64,000 bases of DNA. It comes from Anaerolineae bacterium (GTDB lineage: Bacteria > Chloroflexota > Anaerolineae > Aggregatilineales > Aggregatilineaceae). This document shows positions 55,715-63,152 of this stretch, one piece after another. The notes beneath the pieces were generated by a model. The model worked only from the letters and a program-made list of their open reading frames with translations. It ran no database searches and had not been told where the DNA came from. The DNA is taken from NCBI GenBank assembly GCA_027494015.1, contig JAOSJP010000001.1:310001-374000 (forward strand), in the 5' to 3' direction. Each line of letters starts with the position of its first letter. Position 1 is the stretch's first letter. Both the position numbers and the translations under genes were made by a program.

Positions 55715-55720
55715 TATAAT
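55715..55720 (+). promoter_or_regulatory. -10 box of the amidohydrolase-CYTH gene
   Basis: A perfect TATAAT 30 bases before the ATG. A perfect TTGACA (55698-55703) lies only 11 bases away, too close for a normal -35, so the promoter is unusual or uses another -35. Confidence 0.45.
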
Positions 55721-55749
55721 ATTCGGAATCCTGCTTTGAAAGGAACAAG

Positions 55750-57768
55750 ATGATGGAACACGCCGATACGTTGTTAACCGGCGGCACGGTGCTGACCCTC
55801 AATGAGCGGCTGGATCGGTACGCGCCGGGGGCAGTGGCCATCCAGGGCGACAGTATTCTCGCCGTCGGTCCCGAAGAGGCTCTCTGCGCCCGGTACAGCG
55901 CCGACACGGTGGTGGACTGCCGGGGCCAGATCGTCATGCCGGGGCTGGTGAATGCGCACACGCACATGCCGATGTCCCTGCTGCGGGCGATGGCCGACGA
56001 TCTGCGCCTGGATGTGTGGCTGATGGGCTACATGATGCCGGTCGAGCGCGAATTCGTCAGCCCGGAGTTCGTGCGGCTGGGCACGGAGCTATCGTGCGCG
56101 GAGATGATTCGCGGCGGCACGACGCTCATCGCCGATATGTACTACTTTGAGGCGGAGGTGGCGGCGGCAGTGGCGGCGGCTGGTCTGCGCGGCGTGTGCG
56201 GCCAGACGGTGATGAAGTACCCCGCGCCGGACGCCGAGAGTTATGAGGAGAGCCTGGCCTATACGCGGCGCTTCATCGAGGAGTGGCGCGGGCATCCGCT
56301 GATCGTGCCTTCAGTGGCCCCGCACGCGCCCTATACCTGCACCGACGAAATCCTGCGCGCCTGCGCCGACCTGGCCGTTGAATTCGACGTGCCCTTGCAG
56401 ATTCATATTCTGGAGACGCGCCAGGAGGCGGAAGATAGCTGGGCGACCTTCGAGAAGAAGGTCGTCAACCGCGTGGTGGATCTGGGCGTGTTCCGCGCCA
56501 AAACCATCGCCGCCCACTGTGTGCACGTGGACAGCGAGCAGATTCGCCTGCTGGATCAGCACAACGTCGCGGTGGCCCACAACCCCACCAGCAATCTCAA
56601 GCTGGCGAGCGGCATCGCGCCGGTCATTGAGATGCTGGAGCGCGGTGTGCGGCTGAGCATTGGCACGGACGGGGCGGCCAGCAACAACGACCTGGATATG
56701 TTCGAAGAGATGCGCCTGGCGGCGCTGCTGGCCAAAGGCGCGACCTTCGACCCGGTGGTGCTCCCGGCCAGGGAGGCGCTGCTGATGGCCACGCGCTGGG
56801 GGGCAGAGGCGCTGCACCTGGGGCACCTGACCGGCAGCCTGGAAGCGGGCAAGCGCGCCGACCTGATCGTGCTCGATCACGACCCTGTGCACAATGTTCC
56901 GCGTTTTGGGCGCGACCCGAACGCTGTCTACTCGCAGGTTGTCTATGCCAGCCAGGCGGCGGATGTGCAGCATGTGATGGTGAATGGACGCTGGCTGATG
57001 CGCGAGCGCGCGCTGCTGACGCTGGACGAGGCCCGCATCCGCCGCGAAGCCGAGGAGCACGCGCGGCGGGTGGACACGTTCCTCATCGCGCGCGAGGGCA
57101 ATGTGCTCAACAAGCTGGTAGCCATTGGCGGGCTTCAGCAAGAAGAGAGCTTCGAGATCCAGGTGAAGGCCGTGGTTGATGGCGACGGAGAGGACCTGAT
57201 CGCGCGGCTGCTGCGCGACCCGGCGGTGCGGGTCGTCAAGCACAACCACTACCGGCAGTATGACACCTACTTCCTCTTCGATGACGAGGATCAGGGCCGC
57301 GTGCGCTACCGCGAGGACGATTTCATCGGCGCGTCGGGCGAGATGGAGGCGGTGCGCACCCGGCTAACGTACACGATCCCGGACAAGGCGCGCGAGTTCG
57401 ATGAAGCGGTGCTGCTGTCGCACTCGCGCTTCATCGCTCCCGCCGACCGTCCGCTGCGTTTCTACCGCGAGTATTTCAAGGCTCACCGTGAGTGCGAGGT
57501 GCACAAAGACCGGCTGCGCTGGCACGTGTTGTACAAGGGCGTGCTGTTCTACGTGAACCTTGATCACGTGGTGGAGCCGAAGACCGACCGGCGCTATGTC
57601 GAGATCAAGTCGCGGACGTGGTCGGCGCGCGATGCCGAGTACAAGGCGGCGCTGGCGTCAGAGATTCTGGATGAGGTGCTGGGTATTCAGTCCACAGAGC
57701 GCGTGCGCATGGAATACGTGGATGTTGTGCTAGGGATCGCCCGGCGCGCGCAGGGCGAGACTAGTTGA
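55750..57768 (+). CDS. Amidohydrolase (MTA/SAH deaminase-like) fused to a CYTH-like domain
   Basis: A 672-residue fusion. Residues 1-440 are a cytosine deaminase-type amidohydrolase: metal ligands H70 and H72 (VNAHTHMPM), H219 (QIHILETRQE), and D307 (SIGTDGAASNNDLDMFEE), with H256 nearby. This is the MtaD/SsnA-like pattern that deaminates methylthioadenosine, S-adenosylhomocysteine or related compounds. Residues about 467-668 resemble a CYTH (triphosphate tunnel) domain: the ExExK-like strand EIQVK (469-473), QYDTYFLF, GRVRYRED, LRWHVLYKGVLFYVNLDHV and YVEIKSR. Linking a purine-type deaminase to a triphosphate-binding domain suggests sensing or turnover of a nucleotide or polyphosphate; this is inference. 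It converges with the FHA gene. Confidence 0.85.
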   Translation: MMEHADTLLTGGTVLTLNERLDRYAPGAVAIQGDSILAVGPEEALCARYSADTVVDCRGQIVMPGLVNAHTHMPMSLLRAMADDLRLDVWLMGYMMPVEREFVSPEFVRLGTELSCAEMIRGGTTLIADMYYFEAEVAAAVAAAGLRGVCGQTVMKYPAPDAESYEESLAYTRRFIEEWRGHPLIVPSVAPHAPYTCTDEILRACADLAVEFDVPLQIHILETRQEAEDSWATFEKKVVNRVVDLGVFRAKTIAAHCVHVDSEQIRLLDQHNVAVAHNPTSNLKLASGIAPVIEMLERGVRLSIGTDGAASNNDLDMFEEMRLAALLAKGATFDPVVLPAREALLMATRWGAEALHLGHLTGSLEAGKRADLIVLDHDPVHNVPRFGRDPNAVYSQVVYASQAADVQHVMVNGRWLMRERALLTLDEARIRREAEEHARRVDTFLIAREGNVLNKLVAIGGLQQEESFEIQVKAVVDGDGEDLIARLLRDPAVRVVKHNHYRQYDTYFLFDDEDQGRVRYREDDFIGASGEMEAVRTRLTYTIPDKAREFDEAVLLSHSRFIAPADRPLRFYREYFKAHRECEVHKDRLRWHVLYKGVLFYVNLDHVVEPKTDRRYVEIKSRTWSARDAEYKAALASEILDEVLGIQSTERVRMEYVDVVLGIARRAQGETS

Positions 57769-57850
57769 GCCGGTGGAAGGCAGAAAACAGGGGGCAGCCC
57801 TGCCAGCGCGGAGGCCGCCCTCTGTTCGCCATGTCTCCGCCGCGCAGCAC

Positions 57851-58513
57851 TCACTCGATTGGATTATCCAGGCGAAAACCGTGCCCGCGCACGGTGATCA
57901 GGTACTGGTGGTCGGGGTCCACTTCCGCCAGACGGTCGCGCAGGCGGCGCACCAGGGCGTCAATCGCCTGCTCGCTGACCCCCTCGCCGACGGCTTCGGG
58001 CCACACGGCGGCGATCACTTCGTCGCGGGTGCGCACAGCCCCCGGCTCCTCATAGAGCAGTTCCAGCAGGCGATACTGCGGCAGGCTGAGCGGCGGGTCT
58101 ACTTCGGCTCCCTTGATGAACACCCGCCGCGAATTCTGGTGAATCACCAGGCGGCCCAGCGCGTGGGGCAGCTCGTCCATCAGCAGCGGGGCGGTGGCCT
58201 CGGAACCGACAAAGGTGATCTTGACGGCCAGGGCGATCTGAATCTCGTCGCCGTCCTTCAGGGGCAGGCTGGTGTTCTTGATCTGCCGCCCGTTGACCCA
58301 GGTTCCGTTCTTGCTGTCAAGGTCTTCCAGGTAGTACACGTCACGATCGCGGAAGATGCGGACATGCTCGCGCGAGACCTCGCGTTCGGGCAGCACCAGA
58401 TCGCACTCGCCCCCACGCCCGATCACCACCTCATCCTTGCCAACCGTCCAACGCTGACCGGCCTTTTCGCCCTCGTGGATGATGAGAACGGGTCTGTCAA
58501 GTCCGTTTGACAT
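57851..58513 (-). CDS. FHA domain-winged helix transcriptional regulator
   Basis: The 220 residues from ATG 58513 have GAGGAAGAG 5 bases upstream. The N-terminal forkhead-associated domain (about 10-105) has the phosphothreonine-binding pattern GRGGECDLVLPEREVSREH and LEDLDSKNGTWVNG. The C-terminal OmpR/PhoB-like winged helix (about 120-217) has PPLSLPQYRLLELLYEEPG, RTRDEVIAAVWPE and ALVRRLRDRLAEVDPDHQYL then TVRGHGFRLDN. No receiver domain. The order is the reverse of EmbR. It should bind DNA under control of a Ser/Thr kinase; none is in the window. It has its own promoter and may regulate the secreted-protease operon next to it. Confidence 0.92.
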   Translation of the reverse strand: MSNGLDRPVLIIHEGEKAGQRWTVGKDEVVIGRGGECDLVLPEREVSREHVRIFRDRDVYYLEDLDSKNGTWVNGRQIKNTSLPLKDGDEIQIALAVKITFVGSEATAPLLMDELPHALGRLVIHQNSRRVFIKGAEVDPPLSLPQYRLLELLYEEPGAVRTRDEVIAAVWPEAVGEGVSEQAIDALVRRLRDRLAEVDPDHQYLITVRGHGFRLDNPIE

Positions 58514-58591
58514 AGCACTCTTCCTCGCCAATTGCTGCTCGCCGGGGCAAGTGGACGCGCTCTGCTGAGTGATCGCATAACATCTGTTAGG

Positions 58592-58620
58592 AGTATAGCG
58601 ACACTCGCGGCATAGCTCAA
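58592..58620 (-). promoter_or_regulatory. Promoter of the FHA-winged helix gene
   Basis: On the minus strand TTGAGC (58620-58615), a 17-base spacer and TATACT (58597-58592), about 80 bases before the ATG. Confidence 0.6.
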
Positions 58621-58766
58621 GGTCGGCGCTGGCAGGATGCGAGCAAAATGCGTCAGGCAGTTTGCGCAACCCCAATACGCCGTGCGACCGGAACCCCTCG
58701 GCGGCGTGATCACGCAATGGCCCAATTAAACTGGTGGATTTCTTTCTCGTCAAGTCGCCGGTGAGG

Positions 58767-58882
58767 GGCGCGAGCAAACGTTGGCAGCGACTTACCTGGC
58801 ACCGAGCGAAGTAAGGTCTCGTAGGGGCGTATGGCCATACGCCCCTACGGGGGCGCTGCTTTGCTGCGCAGCCTTTGCGCGC
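58767..58882. repeat. Decayed MITE-like element carrying a 28-bp perfect palindrome
   Basis: A worn left arm (GCGAGCAAACGTTGGCAGCGACT) and a worn right end (CTGCTTTGCTGCG...TTTGCGCGCA) flank a perfect palindrome at 58821-58848 (GTAGGGGCGTATGG / CCATACGCCCCTAC) that replaces the core. With the FHA promoter it accounts for the gap 58514-58885. Confidence 0.75.
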
Positions 58883-58885
58883 AGA

Positions 58886-61177
58886 TCAGTTGCGCGATAG
58901 CTCAACGTTGATGGTGACCGGACTCTCGGTGCTTTCCCCGACGATGATGCCGTCCGCGCTGACCGGCAGGTAGCCTGCGGCGCGCACCAGCACGCTGTAG
59001 AGCAGGGGTTCTTCGTCGGTGCCGCGCGGGAGCAGACTGGAGACCAGGAAGCGCCCTTCGCTGTCGGCCAGCGAAAGGCCGAGCACCTGGTTCTGTGTCC
59101 ACAGAAAATCCTCTGCGCTGAACTCGGATTGCAGCACGAGGAACATCGCCCCCGGAATGCCCTGGCCAGTCTCGGCGTCGGTGATGCGCCCGCTCATCTG
59201 CACGCCGGAGGCGCCGGCGAAGACGCCGACCGGAAGCTGACCCAGCCCGACTCTGGCCGTGACGGTGCCCATTGAAGTGTTGCTGATCAGGATTTCCACG
59301 CCATAGGTGCCATCGGGCAAGGCGGCCAGGCTGTCCAGGCCGAGGAAGAAGTTCTCGCCCTCAATTGGGGCGCTCCATGGCTCTGTGACCTCGAACAGCA
59401 CGTCACCGTCCACCAGCCAGCGGCGAGTCCAGGGTGTGCCAGGCGCGAGCAGACGCCAGTTGAAGAAAGCGAAAAGCTGCTCGATGCCGGCGGGGAACTC
59501 GCTGCGGATGGAGCCGGTGGGCACGCCGCTGATCTGCTCGTTGGTGAAGCGAAAGCTGCTGAAGATGAGGGCGCCGGTCGCCTGAGCGCCGCCCGCGACG
59601 ATGAAATCGGCGGTCGCGCTGAGGGCATTTTCGACGTACAGCTCCAACCGGTATTGGCCGGGGATGAACTCGCCGGCAGCGGGCATGATCCACACGCCCT
59701 GCGCTTCGCCCTCCCAGGCCTGGGTGTCGCGCAGAATCTCGGCTCGCTCGAAGTACCAGATATAGCTCCAAGAGATGCCGGGCGTCATGTTGCGATAATT
59801 GAAGCGGGCCTGGATGGCGCTGCCTTCCGGCAGCAGATAGCCGGTGCCCACCAGGTTACCGTCGGGGTTCAGGAAGCCGAAAACCACATCGGTGAACTGC
59901 GCAGTCTCGCGCGGGCCGCCGCCGATGATGAGACTCTGGCTGGCTGTCTCGCGACCTTCGATGAACAGGCGAAAGTTGTAAAGACCATTTTCCCAGGGGG
60001 TGCCGGAACTGCCAATGTGCCACGTGCCGCGCCTGCCGCCGCTCCAGGTGGTGGGGGGCAGGCTGTAGGTGGCATTGGGCACGTCGTCCACCGACACGCG
60101 CAGCTCGTAGACCATCCCATCTACCATGTTGTCGTAGTCGAACACCAGGTGGAGGCTGGTCGTGCCGGTGGGCACGCCGGTGACAACATTGGTCGCCACG
60201 CCGGCCTCGTTGATGCGCGTGGTGAAGAAGAGCCGGCTGAAGCGCGGCGTTTCTGCGGGCAGCGCCGCCGGCGGGCGCGGGTACTCGCTGCCCTGGCGGA
60301 TGCCCAGCGTGGCCGCGCGCACCAGACCGCGCGCCAGCCGCGACGGGCGCAGCGCGCTGATGAACCCGCCGACCGGCACGCACTGGTCGCTGGCGTCGGC
60401 GCGCCCGTCGGCGTTGGAGTCCTGGACGATGCGGCAGTCTACGGTGGTGCCGCCGACCCGCGCCGGGGCGATGGTCGGGATGCCGATGAGCCTGCCGTCG
60501 CGGTTATAGGCCCCGCCGCCGCTCATGGTGCCGGGGATCGTCGCTCGCGTGCGAATCCAGGCGCGGTCGCCGGCGCGGGCCTCGGCGGTGAAGCCGCTGA
60601 CCGTGCCGCGCGTGACCTCCACTGGCGCGTCGCCGAAGTCCGGGTAGCCGACCACCGTGATCGTCTCGTCGAGCGCAACCTGCTGCGAGTCGCCCAGCTC
60701 GACGAAGGGCAGAGTGAGCGCCCCCGGCTCGATGATGCGCCCGTCCAGATAGCCGGTGATGCGCAGCACGGCCAGGTCCAGGCCGCGGCTGGCGTCTACG
60801 ATTTCGGCGGTGTAGGTGGGGATGGGCGGCTCGTCCAGGCGCACGGTGATGGCGATGATGATGGTGTCGGAGCGACAGGTCTCGCTGGGCAGGGCGATGT
60901 GCGCGTTGGTCAGGATCAGGCCGTCAGCGCTGATCAGCGTCCCCGATCCGATGCACGAGATGACCGGCTGACCGCGGCTCTGGTAGGTCTGCATGATGAA
61001 GACGGTCGCCCGCTTGATGATGTCCTCGTTCAGCTCGACAAGCGGCGGGGGTGCCACCTCTTCGCTGTCACTGTCCTGGGCGATGACGGGCGCGCTGAGC
61101 AGGGGAGCCAGCGCCCCCACCAGCAGGACAACGATCAGGCTGAGCGCAAGGGCAAGCCAGGCGAAGCGGCGCGGCAT
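58886..61177 (-). CDS. Secreted trypsin-like serine protease with beta-sandwich repeats
   Basis: A 763-residue exported protein. Signal peptide 1-33. Trypsin-fold protease at about 45-290, with H93 (ILTNAHIAL), D134 (RGLDLAVLRI) and S219 (GTMSGGGAYN). An EF-hand-like calcium loop (DSNADGRADASD) lies at about 256-267. Three similar beta domains follow (each with a V/I-x-GVPTGT/S signature and WSYIWYFERAEI-like Trp-rich strands), then a carboxypeptidase-regulatory-like domain (SGRITDAETGQGIPGAMFLVL). It is the last gene of a tight operon: its start overlaps the stop of the anchored-protein gene by one base. It probably works outside the cell; no membrane anchor remains after processing. Confidence 0.88.
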   Translation of the reverse strand: MPRRFAWLALALSLIVVLLVGALAPLLSAPVIAQDSDSEEVAPPPLVELNEDIIKRATVFIMQTYQSRGQPVISCIGSGTLISADGLILTNAHIALPSETCRSDTIIIAITVRLDEPPIPTYTAEIVDASRGLDLAVLRITGYLDGRIIEPGALTLPFVELGDSQQVALDETITVVGYPDFGDAPVEVTRGTVSGFTAEARAGDRAWIRTRATIPGTMSGGGAYNRDGRLIGIPTIAPARVGGTTVDCRIVQDSNADGRADASDQCVPVGGFISALRPSRLARGLVRAATLGIRQGSEYPRPPAALPAETPRFSRLFFTTRINEAGVATNVVTGVPTGTTSLHLVFDYDNMVDGMVYELRVSVDDVPNATYSLPPTTWSGGRRGTWHIGSSGTPWENGLYNFRLFIEGRETASQSLIIGGGPRETAQFTDVVFGFLNPDGNLVGTGYLLPEGSAIQARFNYRNMTPGISWSYIWYFERAEILRDTQAWEGEAQGVWIMPAAGEFIPGQYRLELYVENALSATADFIVAGGAQATGALIFSSFRFTNEQISGVPTGSIRSEFPAGIEQLFAFFNWRLLAPGTPWTRRWLVDGDVLFEVTEPWSAPIEGENFFLGLDSLAALPDGTYGVEILISNTSMGTVTARVGLGQLPVGVFAGASGVQMSGRITDAETGQGIPGAMFLVLQSEFSAEDFLWTQNQVLGLSLADSEGRFLVSSLLPRGTDEEPLLYSVLVRAAGYLPVSADGIIVGESTESPVTINVELSRN

Positions 61178-61779
61178 CAGAAGATCTCCACAGTCTGCAA
61201 CAGGTCTTCGAAGCGGTAAAGGTTGGTGTTGAAGGCCGTGCGCTCCTCACGGTAGGTGATGATCACCGCCTGGCCGCGCCGCAGCACAACTACGTCCACG
61301 CCTTCGACGACGAGCGGCACGCTGGCCTGGAAGGGGTTGCGCTCGTCCTGCGTATAGGCGTAGGTCATGCGCTTGGCTGGGTCGCCGCGCAGACTCTCGT
61401 CGCCGCGCGCGATCTCTTTGTAAGTCGAGAAGCGTGGCGCGCGCTGCATGGTCAGCAGGTCGAGCACGGTGTTGGGCGTGGCGTCCGGGCCGATGGGCAG
61501 CACCGCGATCTGCAGGGTGGTCTTGAACGGCAGGGCATCGGGGTCCTGAGCGCGCACCACGAAATCCTCGCCGCCCGTCTCCAGCAGCCATCCGCTGGGC
61601 AGTTGCGCGCGGACGCCCGCCTCCAGGTTCTCGAAGGTTTGGGTGGCGCTGAGGGCCGAGTCGCGCAGGGTGATGCCCAGCAGCAACATCCCCGCCGCCA
61701 TGAGCAGGACGAGATACGTGTTCCAGCGCTGGATGGAACTCAGGCTGGGGCTATTGTCGGAGGAAAGGGGGCTGGTCAT
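61177..61779 (-). CDS. Membrane-anchored protein of unknown function
   Basis: From ATG 61779 (MTSPLSSDNSPSLSSIQRW) it is 200 residues. One N-terminal membrane helix (NTYLVLLMAAGMLLLGITL) leads to an extracytoplasmic alpha/beta domain with a PsbP/Mog1-like feel (GVRAQLPSGWLLETGGEDFVVRAQDP, LLTMQRAPRFSTYKEI, GQAVIITYREE). I do not name a family. Its ATG overlaps the PrsW-family stop by 4 bases (ATGA) and its stop overlaps the protease start by one base, so all three are probably made together. The open frame continues far upstream inside the PrsW gene but is not used. Confidence 0.75.
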   Translation of the reverse strand: MTSPLSSDNSPSLSSIQRWNTYLVLLMAAGMLLLGITLRDSALSATQTFENLEAGVRAQLPSGWLLETGGEDFVVRAQDPDALPFKTTLQIAVLPIGPDATPNTVLDLLTMQRAPRFSTYKEIARGDESLRGDPAKRMTYAYTQDERNPFQASVPLVVEGVDVVVLRRGQAVIITYREERTAFNTNLYRFEDLLQTVEIF

Positions 61780-62681
61780 AGCGTTCGCCTGGGGCTGGTG
61801 AGTGCCTGGGCGCGGGCGTCGGCGCTGGCGATGAGGAAGGCGAAGATGGCGAACAGGACGGCGACAAACCCGAAAGCCAGCAACAGGCCGAGCAGAGGCG
61901 CGCTGCCCGTGCTGGCAACGCTGGGGCTGCCGGAGATGGCGATGGCCCGAAAGGCGTAGTGCACGCCGCTGATGAAAGCCGCAATTCCCAGACCGGCTGG
62001 CAGCCAGAAGATGGCCGTGCGCCCGATCCAGAGTTCGGCCAGGAAGAAACCGAGCACTGCGCCCACCGCCAGGTGGGGCAGGGTGATGCTGACCACGCGC
62101 AGCGCGGTTGCCAGCAGGGTGGCGTCGGTGAACAGGGCGAAGCGCAGGCTGAGCATGGTGGCATAGCCGACTGAGACCGCCAGGCCGTAGGCGATGCCAT
62201 CGAGCCGCTGCGTGATATGGCGCGGCCAGACTGTGTGGCGCAGCACGAGATACTTGAGGAACTCGGCGGTGAAGCCGATCGTCGCCGTGTAGCCGAGCAG
62301 CCGCCCGCCAAACCCTGCGCCGGGCAGCCAGCGCTCTGGCAGGAAGACGTGCTCCTCCAGCGGCACGGCGATCCCGTTGGCGACCAGCGCGCCCAGGATG
62401 AGCACGCGCAGCAGGCCGGGGCGCGGGCGCAGGGCGCGGCGCTCGCCGCCCCAGGAGAAGAAGAACCACAAGACCAGCGGCAGCAGCGCCACGCCCGCGC
62501 GCAGCAGCGGATCGCGCAGGTCGTCGGGCAGGACGCCGAACAACACGGTGAGCAGATACAGGGCGAGGGCTACACCGAACAGTATCAACACCTCAAACCA
62601 CGCGGTGCGCCACACGCGCCGGTAAGGGTAGATTTCCTCGACTTCCGCTTCGGGAGCCAGCAGAACAGGCTCGAATGACAC
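61776..62681 (-). CDS. PrsW-family intramembrane protease-like protein
   Basis: A multi-pass membrane protein of 301 residues from GTG 62681 (VSFEPVLLAPEAEVEE), chosen because GAGGAG lies 10 bases upstream; a GTG at 62726 lacks a ribosome site. About eight helices. Family features are the E-rich loop AVPLEEHVFLPERW, GFTAEFLKYLVLRH (matching the EExxK core), LDGIAYGLAVSVGYA and HYAFRAIA near the end. PrsW proteases start regulated cleavage of anti-sigma factors in other bacteria. It is first in an operon with an anchored protein and a secreted serine protease. Confidence 0.82.
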   Translation of the reverse strand: MSFEPVLLAPEAEVEEIYPYRRVWRTAWFEVLILFGVALALYLLTVLFGVLPDDLRDPLLRAGVALLPLVLWFFFSWGGERRALRPRPGLLRVLILGALVANGIAVPLEEHVFLPERWLPGAGFGGRLLGYTATIGFTAEFLKYLVLRHTVWPRHITQRLDGIAYGLAVSVGYATMLSLRFALFTDATLLATALRVVSITLPHLAVGAVLGFFLAELWIGRTAIFWLPAGLGIAAFISGVHYAFRAIAISGSPSVASTGSAPLLGLLLAFGFVAVLFAIFAFLIASADARAQALTSPRRTL

Positions 62682-62778
62682 GTTGACGCTCCTCGATTTG
62701 GATTGCGGCCCAGGCCGGTGGTACACTCGCGGTGATTCTACCGCAGCCCCGGAAGAGCGCCCAACGTCTCGCTGGGAG

Positions 62779-62972
62779 GGGTGCGTGCAAAAGTTGACAG
62801 CGACTCGCTGGACGCGGGGATATTGACCTCACCCCTAGCCTCGCCCCGCTCGGCTCTTCCCCCTCTCCGTCAACGGAGAGGGGGCGGCGAGGCGCGCCAG
62901 CGCCGAGCGGGGGTGAGGTTAACCAGGGCGCAGCAGAGCAGCGCCCCTACCTGACAGGTTTTGCGCGCACCC
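62779..62972. repeat. Full-length MITE-like element with perfect 8-bp target duplication (194 bp)
   Basis: Starts GGGTGCGTGCAAAA and ends TTTTGCGCGCACCC. GCTGGGAG occurs directly on both sides (62771-62778 and 62973-62980). Arms and core are nearly identical to 37396-37588. It lies in the 471-base gap 62682-63152 between two diverging genes; that gap also holds the palindrome at 63035 and no other clear feature. Confidence 0.95.
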
Positions 62973-63034
62973 GCTGGGAGTGCGTTTCATGATGGGGCGG
63001 GATTCCTGAAGCGCAGGGACGCGAAAAGGTCAGG

Positions 63035-63064
63035 ACTTCCGAAGTTTTCCGAGGCTTCGGAAGT
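63035..63064. repeat. ACTTCCGAAG-type 30-bp palindrome
   Basis: ACTTCCGAAG and CTTCGGAAGT arms with a short mismatched centre, like the copy nested at 24571-24599. Half copies occur near 3240 and 33970, and a mutated copy at about 41620-41660. Confidence 0.75.
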
Positions 63065-63152
63065 CTGCCGTTCTCGTCTTTCTCTGCGCACTGTACGCCG
63101 CTGCGGTGATGTTCTGTCCCTGGGCTGAACCGGGCTGAGTGAGGGTGATGAC

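Noticed and set aside
59654..61219. 521-codon plus-strand open frame opposite the secreted protease gene
   Set aside because: Antisense to a gene with an intact catalytic triad and signal peptide; low-complexity translation.
61177..62469. 430-residue version of the anchored protein
   Set aside because: The upstream part is an out-of-frame reading of the PrsW-family gene; ATG 61779 with ATGA coupling is the natural start.
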